Under the pieces are notes generated by a model. That model saw only the letters and a program-made list of their open reading frames with translations, was not told the origin of the DNA and did no database searches. Below, piece by piece: positions 1-6,357 of a DNA stretch of 6,357 nucleotides. Both the position numbers and the translations under genes were made by a program. Source of the stretch: Balneolales bacterium (lineage in GTDB: Bacteria > Bacteroidota > Rhodothermia > Balneolales > Natronogracilivirgulaceae); assembly GCA_007133875.1 (NCBI GenBank), contig SLLW01000144.1, forward strand, positions 1-6,357, written 5' to 3'. Position 1 is the first letter of the stretch. Each line of letters begins with the position of its first letter.

Positions 1-1128
1 CAACTGGGAATGGCAAACACGGTATTTCCGGGTGCGGAACACTCCCGTTTTTCGCATGCACTGGGAGCTCTGGGACTAATGCAGAGGGCACTTCACCACC
101 TCAGCGAGCGGGATACCACCATAACGCATCATGAATTTGAAAGCACACTTGTAGCCATCCTGCTTCACGATATAGGACACGGCCCTTTTTCACACACACT
201 CGAAGAGAGCATCATACATGACGTACACCATGAAAAGTTGACACTGCTTCTGATGGAGAATCTCAACCATGAATTTGGCGGTCTCCTGGAAACTGCAATC
301 AAGATTTATACCAACCGATATCCCAAAAAATTCCTGCATCAACTGATCTCCTCCCAACTTGATATCGATCGTTTGGATTATATCCGACGTGACAGCATGT
401 TTACAGGGGTCCATGAAGGATCTATCGGTATTGACCGAATTATTAAAACGATGAGGGTGCATCAGGGGAATATTGTAATTGACAAAAAAGGAATCTATGC
501 CATTGAAAATTACATCGTCGCACGCAGATTGATGTATATGCAGGTTTATCTTCACAAAACTGTCATTGGCGGCGACAAGTTGCTGCTTGCCATTCTCAAC
601 CGCGTCCGATACCTGCTCGATAAAGGGGAAGATGTTCCGTTTTACTCTCCTTCTCTTGCCTATTTCTTCCGGAAACGGTCCGGTAAATCACCAAGAATCG
701 GCAAAAACATGCTGGAGGCCTTTGTGACTCTTGATGACAATGACATTCTTATTAATTTAAAATATTGGGAAAAACTAGATTACCCGGTACTTTCCGACCT
801 CTGCCATCGTTTTCTCAACAGAAACTTCTTTCGAACCACTTTTTTTGATAAAAAACCCACAGAAAAAAAAATTCGTGAATGGAGGAATAAAACTGCTGAC
901 GCACTGGTGAAAATGGGTTCGGATGCTGATGACAGGGTTGTTGATTGTTACTTTTTTTGTGATTATAGTCAAAGCGAAGCCTATACATATCACAGCGAAG
1001 GTATTTGGATTTTGCAAGATGATATTGCAGTCGAATTTTCGAAAGCCTCTGACAGCCAGCATATTATGGCATTGACCAAACCGGTAATAAAGCATTATGT
1101 TGTCCATCTGAAGGAAATCTCACTATAG
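1..1128 (+). CDS. SAMHD1-like HD-domain phosphohydrolase, 5'-truncated
   Basis: Probable metal-dependent HD-superfamily phosphohydrolase of the SAMHD1/YwfO-like group (COG1078 type); characterised relatives hydrolyse dNTPs to deoxynucleosides and triphosphate. The frame is open from base 1 (Gln-Leu-Gly before the ATG at 10), and the family has some 40-60 residues ahead of this point, so the ATG at 10 is internal and the true start lies upstream of the window. Numbering from that Met: PGAEHSRFSHALG (residues 7-19) supplies Arg13 and the first metal His16; LLHDIGHGPFSH (51-62) carries the His53-Asp54 pair and His62; LDIDRLDYIRRD (117-128) carries the last metal Asp, probably Asp120. All expected catalytic positions are present. 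The rest, to residue 372, is the helical and C-terminal region of the family. The Fn3/FecR gene follows after 28 bases on the same strand. Family assignment is firm; dNTPase activity and nucleotide preference are inferred. Confidence 0.93.
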   Translation, partial: QLGMANTVFPGAEHSRFSHALGALGLMQRALHHLSERDTTITHHEFESTLVAILLHDIGHGPFSHTLEESIIHDVHHEKLTLLLMENLNHEFGGLLETAIKIYTNRYPKKFLHQLISSQLDIDRLDYIRRDSMFTGVHEGSIGIDRIIKTMRVHQGNIVIDKKGIYAIENYIVARRLMYMQVYLHKTVIGGDKLLLAILNRVRYLLDKGEDVPFYSPSLAYFFRKRSGKSPRIGKNMLEAFVTLDDNDILINLKYWEKLDYPVLSDLCHRFLNRNFFRTTFFDKKPTEKKIREWRNKTADALVKMGSDADDRVVDCYFFCDYSQSEAYTYHSEGIWILQDDIAVEFSKASDSQHIMALTKPVIKHYVVHLKEISL

Positions 1129-1156
1129 TTTTTCTATCTTTTTTCCATCATAAATC

Positions 1157-2266
1157 ATGAAAATCTGGCTTCCAGTACTGTTATTAGCCGCGATACTTGT
1201 TGTAATCCATTCATCGCCGGAGAAATCCGCTTCCGATACCATCCGGAATGATTCTCCCGTGAAAGATACCACCGAACTGGAGTCCTCCTCGCTACAGCTC
1301 CCCAATCATCAGATTGAGGACTCACTGCAAATGGATAGCACTCGGCAAGAGGCTTCCACAATTCAAAAAGATTCGATGGATATTCTTCATTTCCCCACTA
1401 TCGAATATTGTGACGGACCGCTGCGGGTTGCCCGGAACGGAGAAACCATTTCACTGCCGAACCTGGAAACTCTTATGCCGGGTGATGCCATAGAAACCGG
1501 ATCAAACCAGTTTGCGGTTCTGCGCTTTCCTGATAGCTGGTTAATGATTGTGCACCCTCATTCGCGTATAACATTGTCGAAAGACCGAAATGCATTAATC
1601 CTCAATGATGCAAATGTTCATGTAGAAATGGATTCCCGGTACGAAACCGAACCTCGTAATATAGAGATGCTTCAATGTTTCGATGCCCGGATAGCTCCGA
1701 TCACCTCTTCACAATCGATTTCATTTGGGTTACAATGCCGTGGGGAGTCGGGTATTTCTGTTACTTCGCAGTCAGGAGCCGTTGCACTGGCATCCCATGA
1801 TCGTTATTACGAAATCTCCAGCGGAAATGCCCTGGTCGGAAGGGCGACATCCGATAAATACCAGGAGACTCCACAACCCGATCAACCCAAAATGATCATT
1901 GCTTCAAATAGTAACATAGAATCACAAACCGATGAGGTTAAAGCTGTCCGGTTCAACTGGCAATCGGTTTCAATGGCGGACCAATATCTGATACACATCT
2001 ATCAGGAACAAGAAGACCCGATCAAACACAAGTTCCGGATTCAGAGAACGAATGAATACACCACCAGTGACATCGAATCGGGCTCATATTTCTTCCGCGT
2101 ATTGGCGATTGATTATTACGGCGTTTCGGGAAGTTGGTCAGAGCCGGTGCCCTTCCAGGTTACCACTATCTTCGAGGAATCAGAGACTTCCATTGAAGAG
2201 GAAAGGAAACTTCAGCCGGAGTTGAGAAGGGTACCCGAACCGGGAATGAGCATGATAATGCAATAA
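1157..2266 (+). CDS. Exported or membrane-anchored FecR-like protein with Fn3-like domain
   Basis: Protein of 369 residues. A lysine followed by a hydrophobic stretch at residues 4-18 reads as a signal peptide or signal anchor; there is no lipobox and no clear cleavage site. Residues 20-78 are a polar Ser/Asp/Glu/Gln-rich linker. Residues about 80-210 match the FecR fold pattern: a short strand with Gly-x-x-x-Val-Ala-Arg-Asn-Gly, then LMPGDAIETG (106-115), then a hydrophobic strand pair around FPDSWLMIV (124-132). Residues about 240-326 look like a fibronectin type III module (FNWQSVSMADQYLIHI, then SGSYFFRVLAID and a Trp-Ser-Glu-Pro close). The tail is acidic and proline-rich. FecR domains are best known from iron-transport anti-sigma signalling, but no sigma factor or TonB receptor gene is nearby, so a structural or binding role at the envelope is more likely. 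The ATG at 1157 lacks a Shine-Dalgarno sequence; the upstream region is T-rich. Specific function unknown. Confidence 0.85.
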   Translation: MKIWLPVLLLAAILVVIHSSPEKSASDTIRNDSPVKDTTELESSSLQLPNHQIEDSLQMDSTRQEASTIQKDSMDILHFPTIEYCDGPLRVARNGETISLPNLETLMPGDAIETGSNQFAVLRFPDSWLMIVHPHSRITLSKDRNALILNDANVHVEMDSRYETEPRNIEMLQCFDARIAPITSSQSISFGLQCRGESGISVTSQSGAVALASHDRYYEISSGNALVGRATSDKYQETPQPDQPKMIIASNSNIESQTDEVKAVRFNWQSVSMADQYLIHIYQEQEDPIKHKFRIQRTNEYTTSDIESGSYFFRVLAIDYYGVSGSWSEPVPFQVTTIFEESETSIEEERKLQPELRRVPEPGMSMIMQ

Positions 2267-2320
2267 CAATTCCTGGCATGTACATCCGCTAATCAGCTGA
2301 CAAACAAGCCCGGCAAAAGC

Positions 2321-4051
2321 TTACCTTTCCAACAAAAACATTCCTTTTCGAAGTACCCTGTTTTTGGGATCGATTTTCAATGACTTTCTGTCCTGAACAG
2401 AAATCGGGGCTTCCGGATCCGGTTTTACTTGTACACTTTTCGTACCGTCATATATCTCAACCGGCATCGGGAAGTGCTTGCCCGACGGAGTCCGCCATGA
2501 TAGATAGAGATCATTTCCGTCCCAACGTTTCTGCAATTCAGGAAGCTCGGCATATCGTAAATAGGCATCAAAAAACCACTCCAGATCATGACCGGTAATC
2601 GATTCCACCAAATCAATATATGTCCGGGTGTCAACAAGTCGTGATGGTGCAGGTGCTCCGGCTTCTTCATAGCCCGGTTCGGGATATAACATCAGGCGCA
2701 GACTTTTAAAAAAATCTTCATCCCCGATCAGTTTTCGCAACGTATGTAATACCCATGCCCCTTTCATATAAATATCCCTTCCATCAAACATTTCCCGGGT
2801 TGTTTTACTCCCATGCGGAGCTATCGGGATATTATTCTCAATTCGTTCATACAGTTTCTGCATAAAATAGCGGTATTGCTGCTTGCCATGGAGTTCTTCT
2901 GCGTAGAGCGGCTGCATATAGGTTCCAAATCCCTCGTGAATCCAGAAATCACGCCAATCATAGACCGCTACAAGGTTTCCCCACCACTCATGTGCCAATT
3001 CGTGATGATGCAAATCGTCATAACCTGAGTCCGTTTGAAATACAACATCATTCTCAAAACCGGCACCATAAGCTACCAGGGTCTGATGTTCCATCCCCAG
3101 ATACGGTGATTCCGCTACTCCGTATTTTTCATTTCTAAAAGGATAGGGGCCAAGCAATGTTTCGAAAAATTCAAGATGATCCACTATTTGTGACATCAGG
3201 TTCATCGCTTTTTCCTTATGATATGGCAACGCCCAGAAATAGATTGGAAATGTCTCCCCGGTCACACTTTTGAAATCTTTCTGAAGGGTGATGTACGGGC
3301 CTATGTTCATTGTCACCGCATAATTACTGATCGGATTCCGGGTCCGCCAGTGATACGTGCGGGTATCGTTACTGTATTTCTCTACCGACAGAAGGGTTCC
3401 ATTGGATAACGCAACAAGTCCCTCAGGTACCGTAATTCTCATAGAGACTGAGTTGGGCCTGTCAGAGGGGTGATCTTTTACCGGCCACCAGACATCGGCA
3501 CCGTTCATTTGACAAGATACGGCAATCCAGGGGTCTCCGTCATCGGTCTCCGCCCAGGTTACGCCTCCCTCCCATGGTGGGTTGGGAGCCGGACGGGGCT
3601 TGCCGGAATAGGTGATTTCAATTTCTGCGCTGTCTCCGGGGTTCAGGTAGCGGTCGAATTGCGCTACAATCAACCCCTCGTCATGTGAAAAATCAAGAGG
3701 CCGTGTCTGACCATCCGCCAGAATCCACATCACACGATGAGTTGTAAAAACCGTATCGAGGTGAGCTACAAACTTATCGGTTTTATCCAGGATCGCAACC
3801 CGGGTGATCACACTTCCGTGCAGGCTTTGATCGGATGGATCCACATAGAGATCAATGTCATATTCCTGGACATCGTAAGCAGCCTGTTCCGCCAAAAGTA
3901 CCCCGCCGGAATTCAGAATGGTATTGTTATAACTATCAAGGGCCTCAATGACAGGAACATCGCCACTTGTCTGGCCCGCACCAAGAAGTAAGAGTAGCGG
4001 AACCCCCAAAAAACTGTAACAATTGTGGCAAAAGTCAGAAAATCCGGTCAT
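2321..4051 (-). CDS. Exported M1-family zinc metallopeptidase (aminopeptidase)
   Basis: Zinc aminopeptidase of the M1 (gluzincin) family, likely removing N-terminal residues from peptides outside the cytoplasm. Of 576 residues, about 60-255 form the N-terminal beta domain, 256-500 the thermolysin-like catalytic domain, and 505-576 a small beta-rich tail; the long helical C-terminal domain of PepN is absent, as in compact exported members. Zinc ligands are His350, His354 (HELAH) and Glu373 (HEXXH-x18-E), with Glu351 as general base. The substrate-amine motif GAMEN is here GMEHQ (319-323), keeping Glu321. Tyr428 in YMKGAW is the expected transition-state tyrosine. A hydrophobic stretch at 14-26 suggests export, but residues 1-13 hold no Lys or Arg, which is odd for a signal peptide. 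An in-frame stop lies two codons before the ATG at 4051 and the next Met is residue 108, so this ATG (or a TTG at codon 15) is the start. It overlaps folA by 17 bases, without a Shine-Dalgarno sequence. Family is certain; specificity is unknown. Confidence 0.95.
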   Translation of the reverse strand: MTGFSDFCHNCYSFLGVPLLLLLGAGQTSGDVPVIEALDSYNNTILNSGGVLLAEQAAYDVQEYDIDLYVDPSDQSLHGSVITRVAILDKTDKFVAHLDTVFTTHRVMWILADGQTRPLDFSHDEGLIVAQFDRYLNPGDSAEIEITYSGKPRPAPNPPWEGGVTWAETDDGDPWIAVSCQMNGADVWWPVKDHPSDRPNSVSMRITVPEGLVALSNGTLLSVEKYSNDTRTYHWRTRNPISNYAVTMNIGPYITLQKDFKSVTGETFPIYFWALPYHKEKAMNLMSQIVDHLEFFETLLGPYPFRNEKYGVAESPYLGMEHQTLVAYGAGFENDVVFQTDSGYDDLHHHELAHEWWGNLVAVYDWRDFWIHEGFGTYMQPLYAEELHGKQQYRYFMQKLYERIENNIPIAPHGSKTTREMFDGRDIYMKGAWVLHTLRKLIGDEDFFKSLRLMLYPEPGYEEAGAPAPSRLVDTRTYIDLVESITGHDLEWFFDAYLRYAELPELQKRWDGNDLYLSWRTPSGKHFPMPVEIYDGTKSVQVKPDPEAPISVQDRKSLKIDPKNRVLRKGMFLLER

Positions 4052-4508
4052 AATCTATAAAGGTCATATTTTTTTTCTTCTCGCGGAAAACCTCCTTCCA
4101 GCGTGACCCAATCTGATCACGGTACTCGGGAAAATAGACATCACCGTCATGGGTTTCGTGAATGGATGTGATTTCAAGGCGGGTACACTCGGGATAAAAA
4201 AGGCGATATATTTCACCACCCCCGATGATATATACTTTTTCTTCTCCCGATATAAGCTGTAACACCTGCTCTTTGCTATTACAGGTCTCTACATTGGAAT
4301 ACGTTTGCGTTCGGGTGATTACCAGGTTTCTCCGTCCGGGCAGCGGTTTCTCATCTATTTCCTCAAACACACCACGTCCCATAACGATGGTGTGACCTTT
4401 TGTGCGCTCGCGGAAATGTGCCAGATCTTCCGGAATGTGCCATGGAAGAGTCCCTTGTTTCCCGATTACAAGATTCGGGTCATGGGCGGCGATCATACTT
4501 AAAATCAT
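4035..4508 (-). CDS. folA: Dihydrofolate reductase
   Basis: NADPH-dependent reduction of 7,8-dihydrofolate to tetrahydrofolate in the cytoplasm; the target class of trimethoprim. The 157-residue length is normal for chromosomal bacterial DHFR. Visible landmarks: the N-terminal strand MILSMIAAHD; VIGKQGTLPWHIPEDLAHF (14-32) with Trp23, catalytic acid Asp28 (E. coli Asp27) and Phe32; PLPGRRNLVITR (55-66); the NADPH loop VYIIGGGEIY (92-101); DGDVYFPEY (121-129); and a typical final strand MTFIDYDRIF. The segment that usually reads MGR-[KRH]-T-[FWY]-ES is MGRGVFEE (43-50), so the conserved Thr (E. coli Thr46) that contacts the cofactor is Val47. The gene lies 68 bases after thyA, whose product makes the dihydrofolate this enzyme recycles, and its last 17 bases overlap the M1 peptidase start. 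No Shine-Dalgarno sequence is seen before the ATG at 4508. Identification is firm. Confidence 0.97.
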   Translation of the reverse strand: MILSMIAAHDPNLVIGKQGTLPWHIPEDLAHFRERTKGHTIVMGRGVFEEIDEKPLPGRRNLVITRTQTYSNVETCNSKEQVLQLISGEEKVYIIGGGEIYRLFYPECTRLEITSIHETHDGDVYFPEYRDQIGSRWKEVFREKKKNMTFIDYDRIF

Positions 4509-4546
4509 AACAAAGGGATGTTATTACATTCCTGGAAAAGGACGAA

Positions 4547-4572
4547 GGTGCAGAGACTTCAAAATCTGCACC
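4547..4572 (-). terminator. Perfect 8-bp inverted repeat after thyA, possible weak terminator or attenuator
   Basis: GGTGCAGA and TCTGCACC form a perfect 8-bp stem around a 10-base loop, beginning 4 bases after the thyA stop codon in the transcribed (minus) direction. It is followed by TTCGTCCTTTTCC, a pyrimidine-rich run but not the unbroken T-tract of a strong intrinsic terminator. It sits in the 68-base thyA-folA gap, so it may partly terminate transcription, protect the upstream message from 3' exonuclease, or do nothing. The stem is seen directly; the role is inference. Confidence 0.45.
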
Positions 4573-4576
4573 GGAA

Positions 4577-5425
4577 TCAAACGGCAACTTCGAAAGGAAT
4601 CCTGGGATGCGGATCGTAATTCTTTAACTGAAAGTCGTCGTAGGTGATATTGTCTATATCATCTGCGTCAATTTCAAGCGTTGGCAGAGCCCTGGGTGCA
4701 CGTGTGAGTTGCTCCCTGAGTCCATCAATATGATTGACATAGATATGCGCATCAACGATGGTATGGGCGAATTCCCCGGGGCGGAGCCCTACAATTTTCG
4801 CAATGGTCATGGTAAGTGCTGAATAACAGGCCAGGTTAAACGGTATTCCGAGTGCGATATCACCGGAGCGCTGGGTCAGGTGACAGTTAAGGCGGCCATT
4901 GGATACGTTGAATATGAACATTACATGGCAAGGCGGAAGCGCCATTTTATCCAGCAATCCCGGATGCCAGGCACTTACTACAATCCGGCGACTTTCCGGA
5001 TCGTTTTTCAGCATTTCAATAGCTCTTCCAATCTGGTCGAACACCTCTCTTTTTGCCGTCTGTTGCTTAACTGTGCCGGCATTTCCTTCCAGCTTGATGG
5101 TTTCTTCATCCGTGTAGGGAAAACGTCGCCACATGACCGGATAAATTGGCCCGACATGTCCATCCTCATCAGCCCATGCATCCCAGATATGACAGTCCAT
5201 CTCATCCCGCAGCCACCGGATGTGATCTTCTCCCCGGAGATACCACAACAATTCAAGAATGACAGAACGAAACGGAACTTTCTTAGTCGTCAGTAACGGA
5301 AAACCGTCTTCCAGATCCACTTTATAGAATTCAGAGAATGAAGAAATGGTATCAACACCCGTTCTGTTCTGCTTTCGGACTCCATTTTCAAGTACCCGTT
5401 TGACCAGATCCAGATAAACCTTCAT
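4577..5425 (-). CDS. thyA: Thymidylate synthase (folate-dependent, ThyA type)
   Basis: Converts dUMP and 5,10-methylene-tetrahydrofolate to dTMP and dihydrofolate in the cytoplasm. At 282 residues it is somewhat longer than the 264-residue E. coli enzyme; the extra length falls at about residues 104-125, before the FDQIGRAIEML helix. Active-site features are all present: Arg21 in NRTG, Arg146-Arg147 in ESRRIVVSAWHPG, the nucleophile Cys166 in ALPPCHVMF, QRSGD (185-189) with Arg186 and Asp189, Asn197 in GIPFNLACYSAL, and His227/Tyr229 in DAHIYVNH. The loop usually reading GP-[VI]-YGxQWR is GPIYPVMWRRF (92-102), with Pro for Gly and Met for Gln. The start at 5425 gives the standard N-terminus; the 33-base gap to ilvE is AT-rich with only a weak AAAGAG upstream. 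Directly upstream of folA, it forms the dTMP cycle pair. Identification is firm. Confidence 0.97.
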   Translation of the reverse strand: MKVYLDLVKRVLENGVRKQNRTGVDTISSFSEFYKVDLEDGFPLLTTKKVPFRSVILELLWYLRGEDHIRWLRDEMDCHIWDAWADEDGHVGPIYPVMWRRFPYTDEETIKLEGNAGTVKQQTAKREVFDQIGRAIEMLKNDPESRRIVVSAWHPGLLDKMALPPCHVMFIFNVSNGRLNCHLTQRSGDIALGIPFNLACYSALTMTIAKIVGLRPGEFAHTIVDAHIYVNHIDGLREQLTRAPRALPTLEIDADDIDNITYDDFQLKNYDPHPRIPFEVAV

Positions 5426-5458
5426 AAAAAACGCTCTTTAAATAATGAACTTTAATGA

Positions 5459-6357
5459 TCAGACGACGGTACACCATGATTTTTCATCAGCAATATCACC
5501 ATGTTGAATTCCGGTGATTCGATCATAAAACCATCTTGCAACATCTCCCATTTCATCAGAAGACGAAGAAACAGAAATTTCCTCTCCCTGATGATGTATC
5601 ATTCCAACGGGGGATATCACCGCTGCCGTACCTGACCCGAAAATTTCTTTCAAGGTTCCATTTTTACTCAGTTCAATAAGCTCATCAATGGAAACCGGTC
5701 GTTCCGTTACTTTCATCCCGTTTGTCCGTGCCAGTTCCAGTACCGATTTACGTGTCACACCAGGCAGTATACTGCCATTTAACGGTGGTGTAACCAGGGT
5801 ATCACCGAGGACAAAGAAGATATTCATGCTGCCCACTTCTTCCACATATTTGTGTTCAATGGCATCAAGCCACAACACTTGTGTATACCCCATCTGCTGA
5901 GCCCTGGATGTTGGTTCAAGGCTGGCTGCATAATTACCCGGCACTTTGGAATCACCGACGCCCCCTCTGACGGCACGCACATATTCGGGCATAGTGGTCA
6001 ATCGAATGGGTTTGATTCCCTCAGCATAGTAATTCCCTACCGGACTACACATGATATGAAAACGGTAGGTATTAGAAGAACGGAGTCCGAGTGTCTGGTC
6101 AGATGCATAGACAATAGGACGCAGATAAAGGGATTTGTATTTCGCTTTGGGCACCCATTCACGTTCCAGGTCGACCAGTGCCTTCAATCCTTCAACAAAA
6201 TACGCTTCAGGGATTTCCGGAATACAGACTCTCTTGCAGGATCGGTTAAATCGTTCAAAATGCTCATTTATACGAAAAATATTGGCTTTTTTTTCCTTAT
6301 ACCGGAACGCTTTCATCCCCTCAAAAACAGCTTGGCCGTAGTGAAAGGTAGAAACGG
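5459..6357 (-). CDS. ilvE: Branched-chain amino acid aminotransferase, 5'-truncated
   Basis: PLP-dependent fold-type IV transaminase that interconverts Leu, Ile and Val with their 2-oxo acids using 2-oxoglutarate/glutamate. The frame stays open to the window edge: upstream of the internal Met at 6316 it reads VSTFHYGQAVFEG, which joins MKAF to give the hallmark HYGQxxFEGMKA segment, so the true start lies beyond 6357 and roughly 55-70 residues are missing. Numbering from that internal Met: LRPIVYAS (65-72); VGDSKVPGNYAASL (120-133) with Lys124 as the Schiff-base lysine; YVEEVGSMNIFF (157-168); ILPGVTRKS (183-191); GSGTAAVISPVG (227-238); and a short C-terminus ending after a GDIAD segment. 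This pattern belongs to the longer, eukaryote- and actinobacteria-like BCAT group rather than the roughly 309-residue E. coli form. It precedes thyA by 33 bases and is probably the upstream member of the same transcription unit. Confidence 0.95.
   Translation of the reverse strand, partial: VSTFHYGQAVFEGMKAFRYKEKKANIFRINEHFERFNRSCKRVCIPEIPEAYFVEGLKALVDLEREWVPKAKYKSLYLRPIVYASDQTLGLRSSNTYRFHIMCSPVGNYYAEGIKPIRLTTMPEYVRAVRGGVGDSKVPGNYAASLEPTSRAQQMGYTQVLWLDAIEHKYVEEVGSMNIFFVLGDTLVTPPLNGSILPGVTRKSVLELARTNGMKVTERPVSIDELIELSKNGTLKEIFGSGTAAVISPVGMIHHQGEEISVSSSSDEMGDVARWFYDRITGIQHGDIADEKSWCTVV

Noticed and set aside
319..323. Nothing mobile or defence-related around the HD-domain gene
   Set aside because: HD proteins can belong to phage-defence systems such as dNTP-depleting dGTPases, but no accessory partner, integrase or repeat is present and the flanking genes are housekeeping.
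190..555. 121-codon open frame antisense to the HD-domain gene
   Set aside because: It lies wholly inside a gene with intact catalytic motifs, and its translation (Cys/Met/His-rich with no domain pattern) looks like a reverse-frame shadow.
2267..2320. Possible bidirectional terminator in the convergent gap
   Set aside because: Only short palindromes (TCAGCTGA, ATGTACAT) and 3-4 bp stems without a T-tract are present; none supports a terminator call.
4518..4529. ATGT-TATT-ACAT inverted repeat before folA
   Set aside because: A 4-bp stem in AT-rich sequence is too weak to support a regulatory site.
4880..5296. 138-codon plus-strand open frame opposite thyA
   Set aside because: Fully covered by thyA, which has all its active-site motifs; the antisense translation shows no family resemblance.
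5434..5458. Short direct repeats (CTTTAA and TAATGA, each twice) between ilvE and thyA
   Set aside because: Six-base repeats in AT-rich sequence are expected by chance, and no matching promoter or operator pattern was found.

Overview
The window holds six protein-coding genes packed tightly on both strands, with no RNA gene, mobile element, CRISPR array or other accessory system that I can recognise. The longest gap between genes is about 70 bases. The style (near absence of Shine-Dalgarno sequences, AT-rich start regions, an exported M1 aminopeptidase, a SAMHD1-like HD protein of the Bacteroidota type, a FecR-fold protein with an Fn3-like module) fits a bacterium of the Bacteroidota/Balneolota/Rhodothermota group. 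That placement is inferred from gene style only and is of moderate certainty.

Left part, plus strand: the 3' part of a SAMHD1-like HD-domain phosphohydrolase (1-1128, truncated by the window edge) is followed 28 bases later by a membrane-anchored or exported FecR-like/Fn3-like protein (1157-2266). The pair is probably co-transcribed. It meets the next gene group end to end at a 54-base convergent junction (2267-2320), where I see no convincing terminator.

Right part, minus strand, in order of transcription: a branched-chain amino acid aminotransferase (ilvE, 5' end beyond the window), thymidylate synthase (thyA), dihydrofolate reductase (folA), then an exported M1-family metallopeptidase whose start overlaps the end of folA by 17 bases. 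The spacings of 33, 68 and -17 bases suggest one transcription unit. A perfect 8-bp inverted repeat just after the thyA stop could partly terminate transcription or protect the thyA message.

Functionally, ThyA and FolA form the classic dTMP cycle: ThyA turns dUMP and methylene-tetrahydrofolate into dTMP and dihydrofolate, and FolA reduces the dihydrofolate back to tetrahydrofolate. The HD protein on the other strand may hydrolyse dNTPs and so act on the same nucleotide pool, but the gene arrangement does not prove a link. IlvE (branched-chain amino acid metabolism) and the peptidase (peptide scavenging) are amino acid housekeeping functions. This looks like ordinary chromosomal core sequence. 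The points worth a second look are small: the unusual peptidase N-terminus, substitutions in otherwise conserved DHFR and TS motifs, the thyA-folA hairpin, and the orphan FecR/Fn3 protein.
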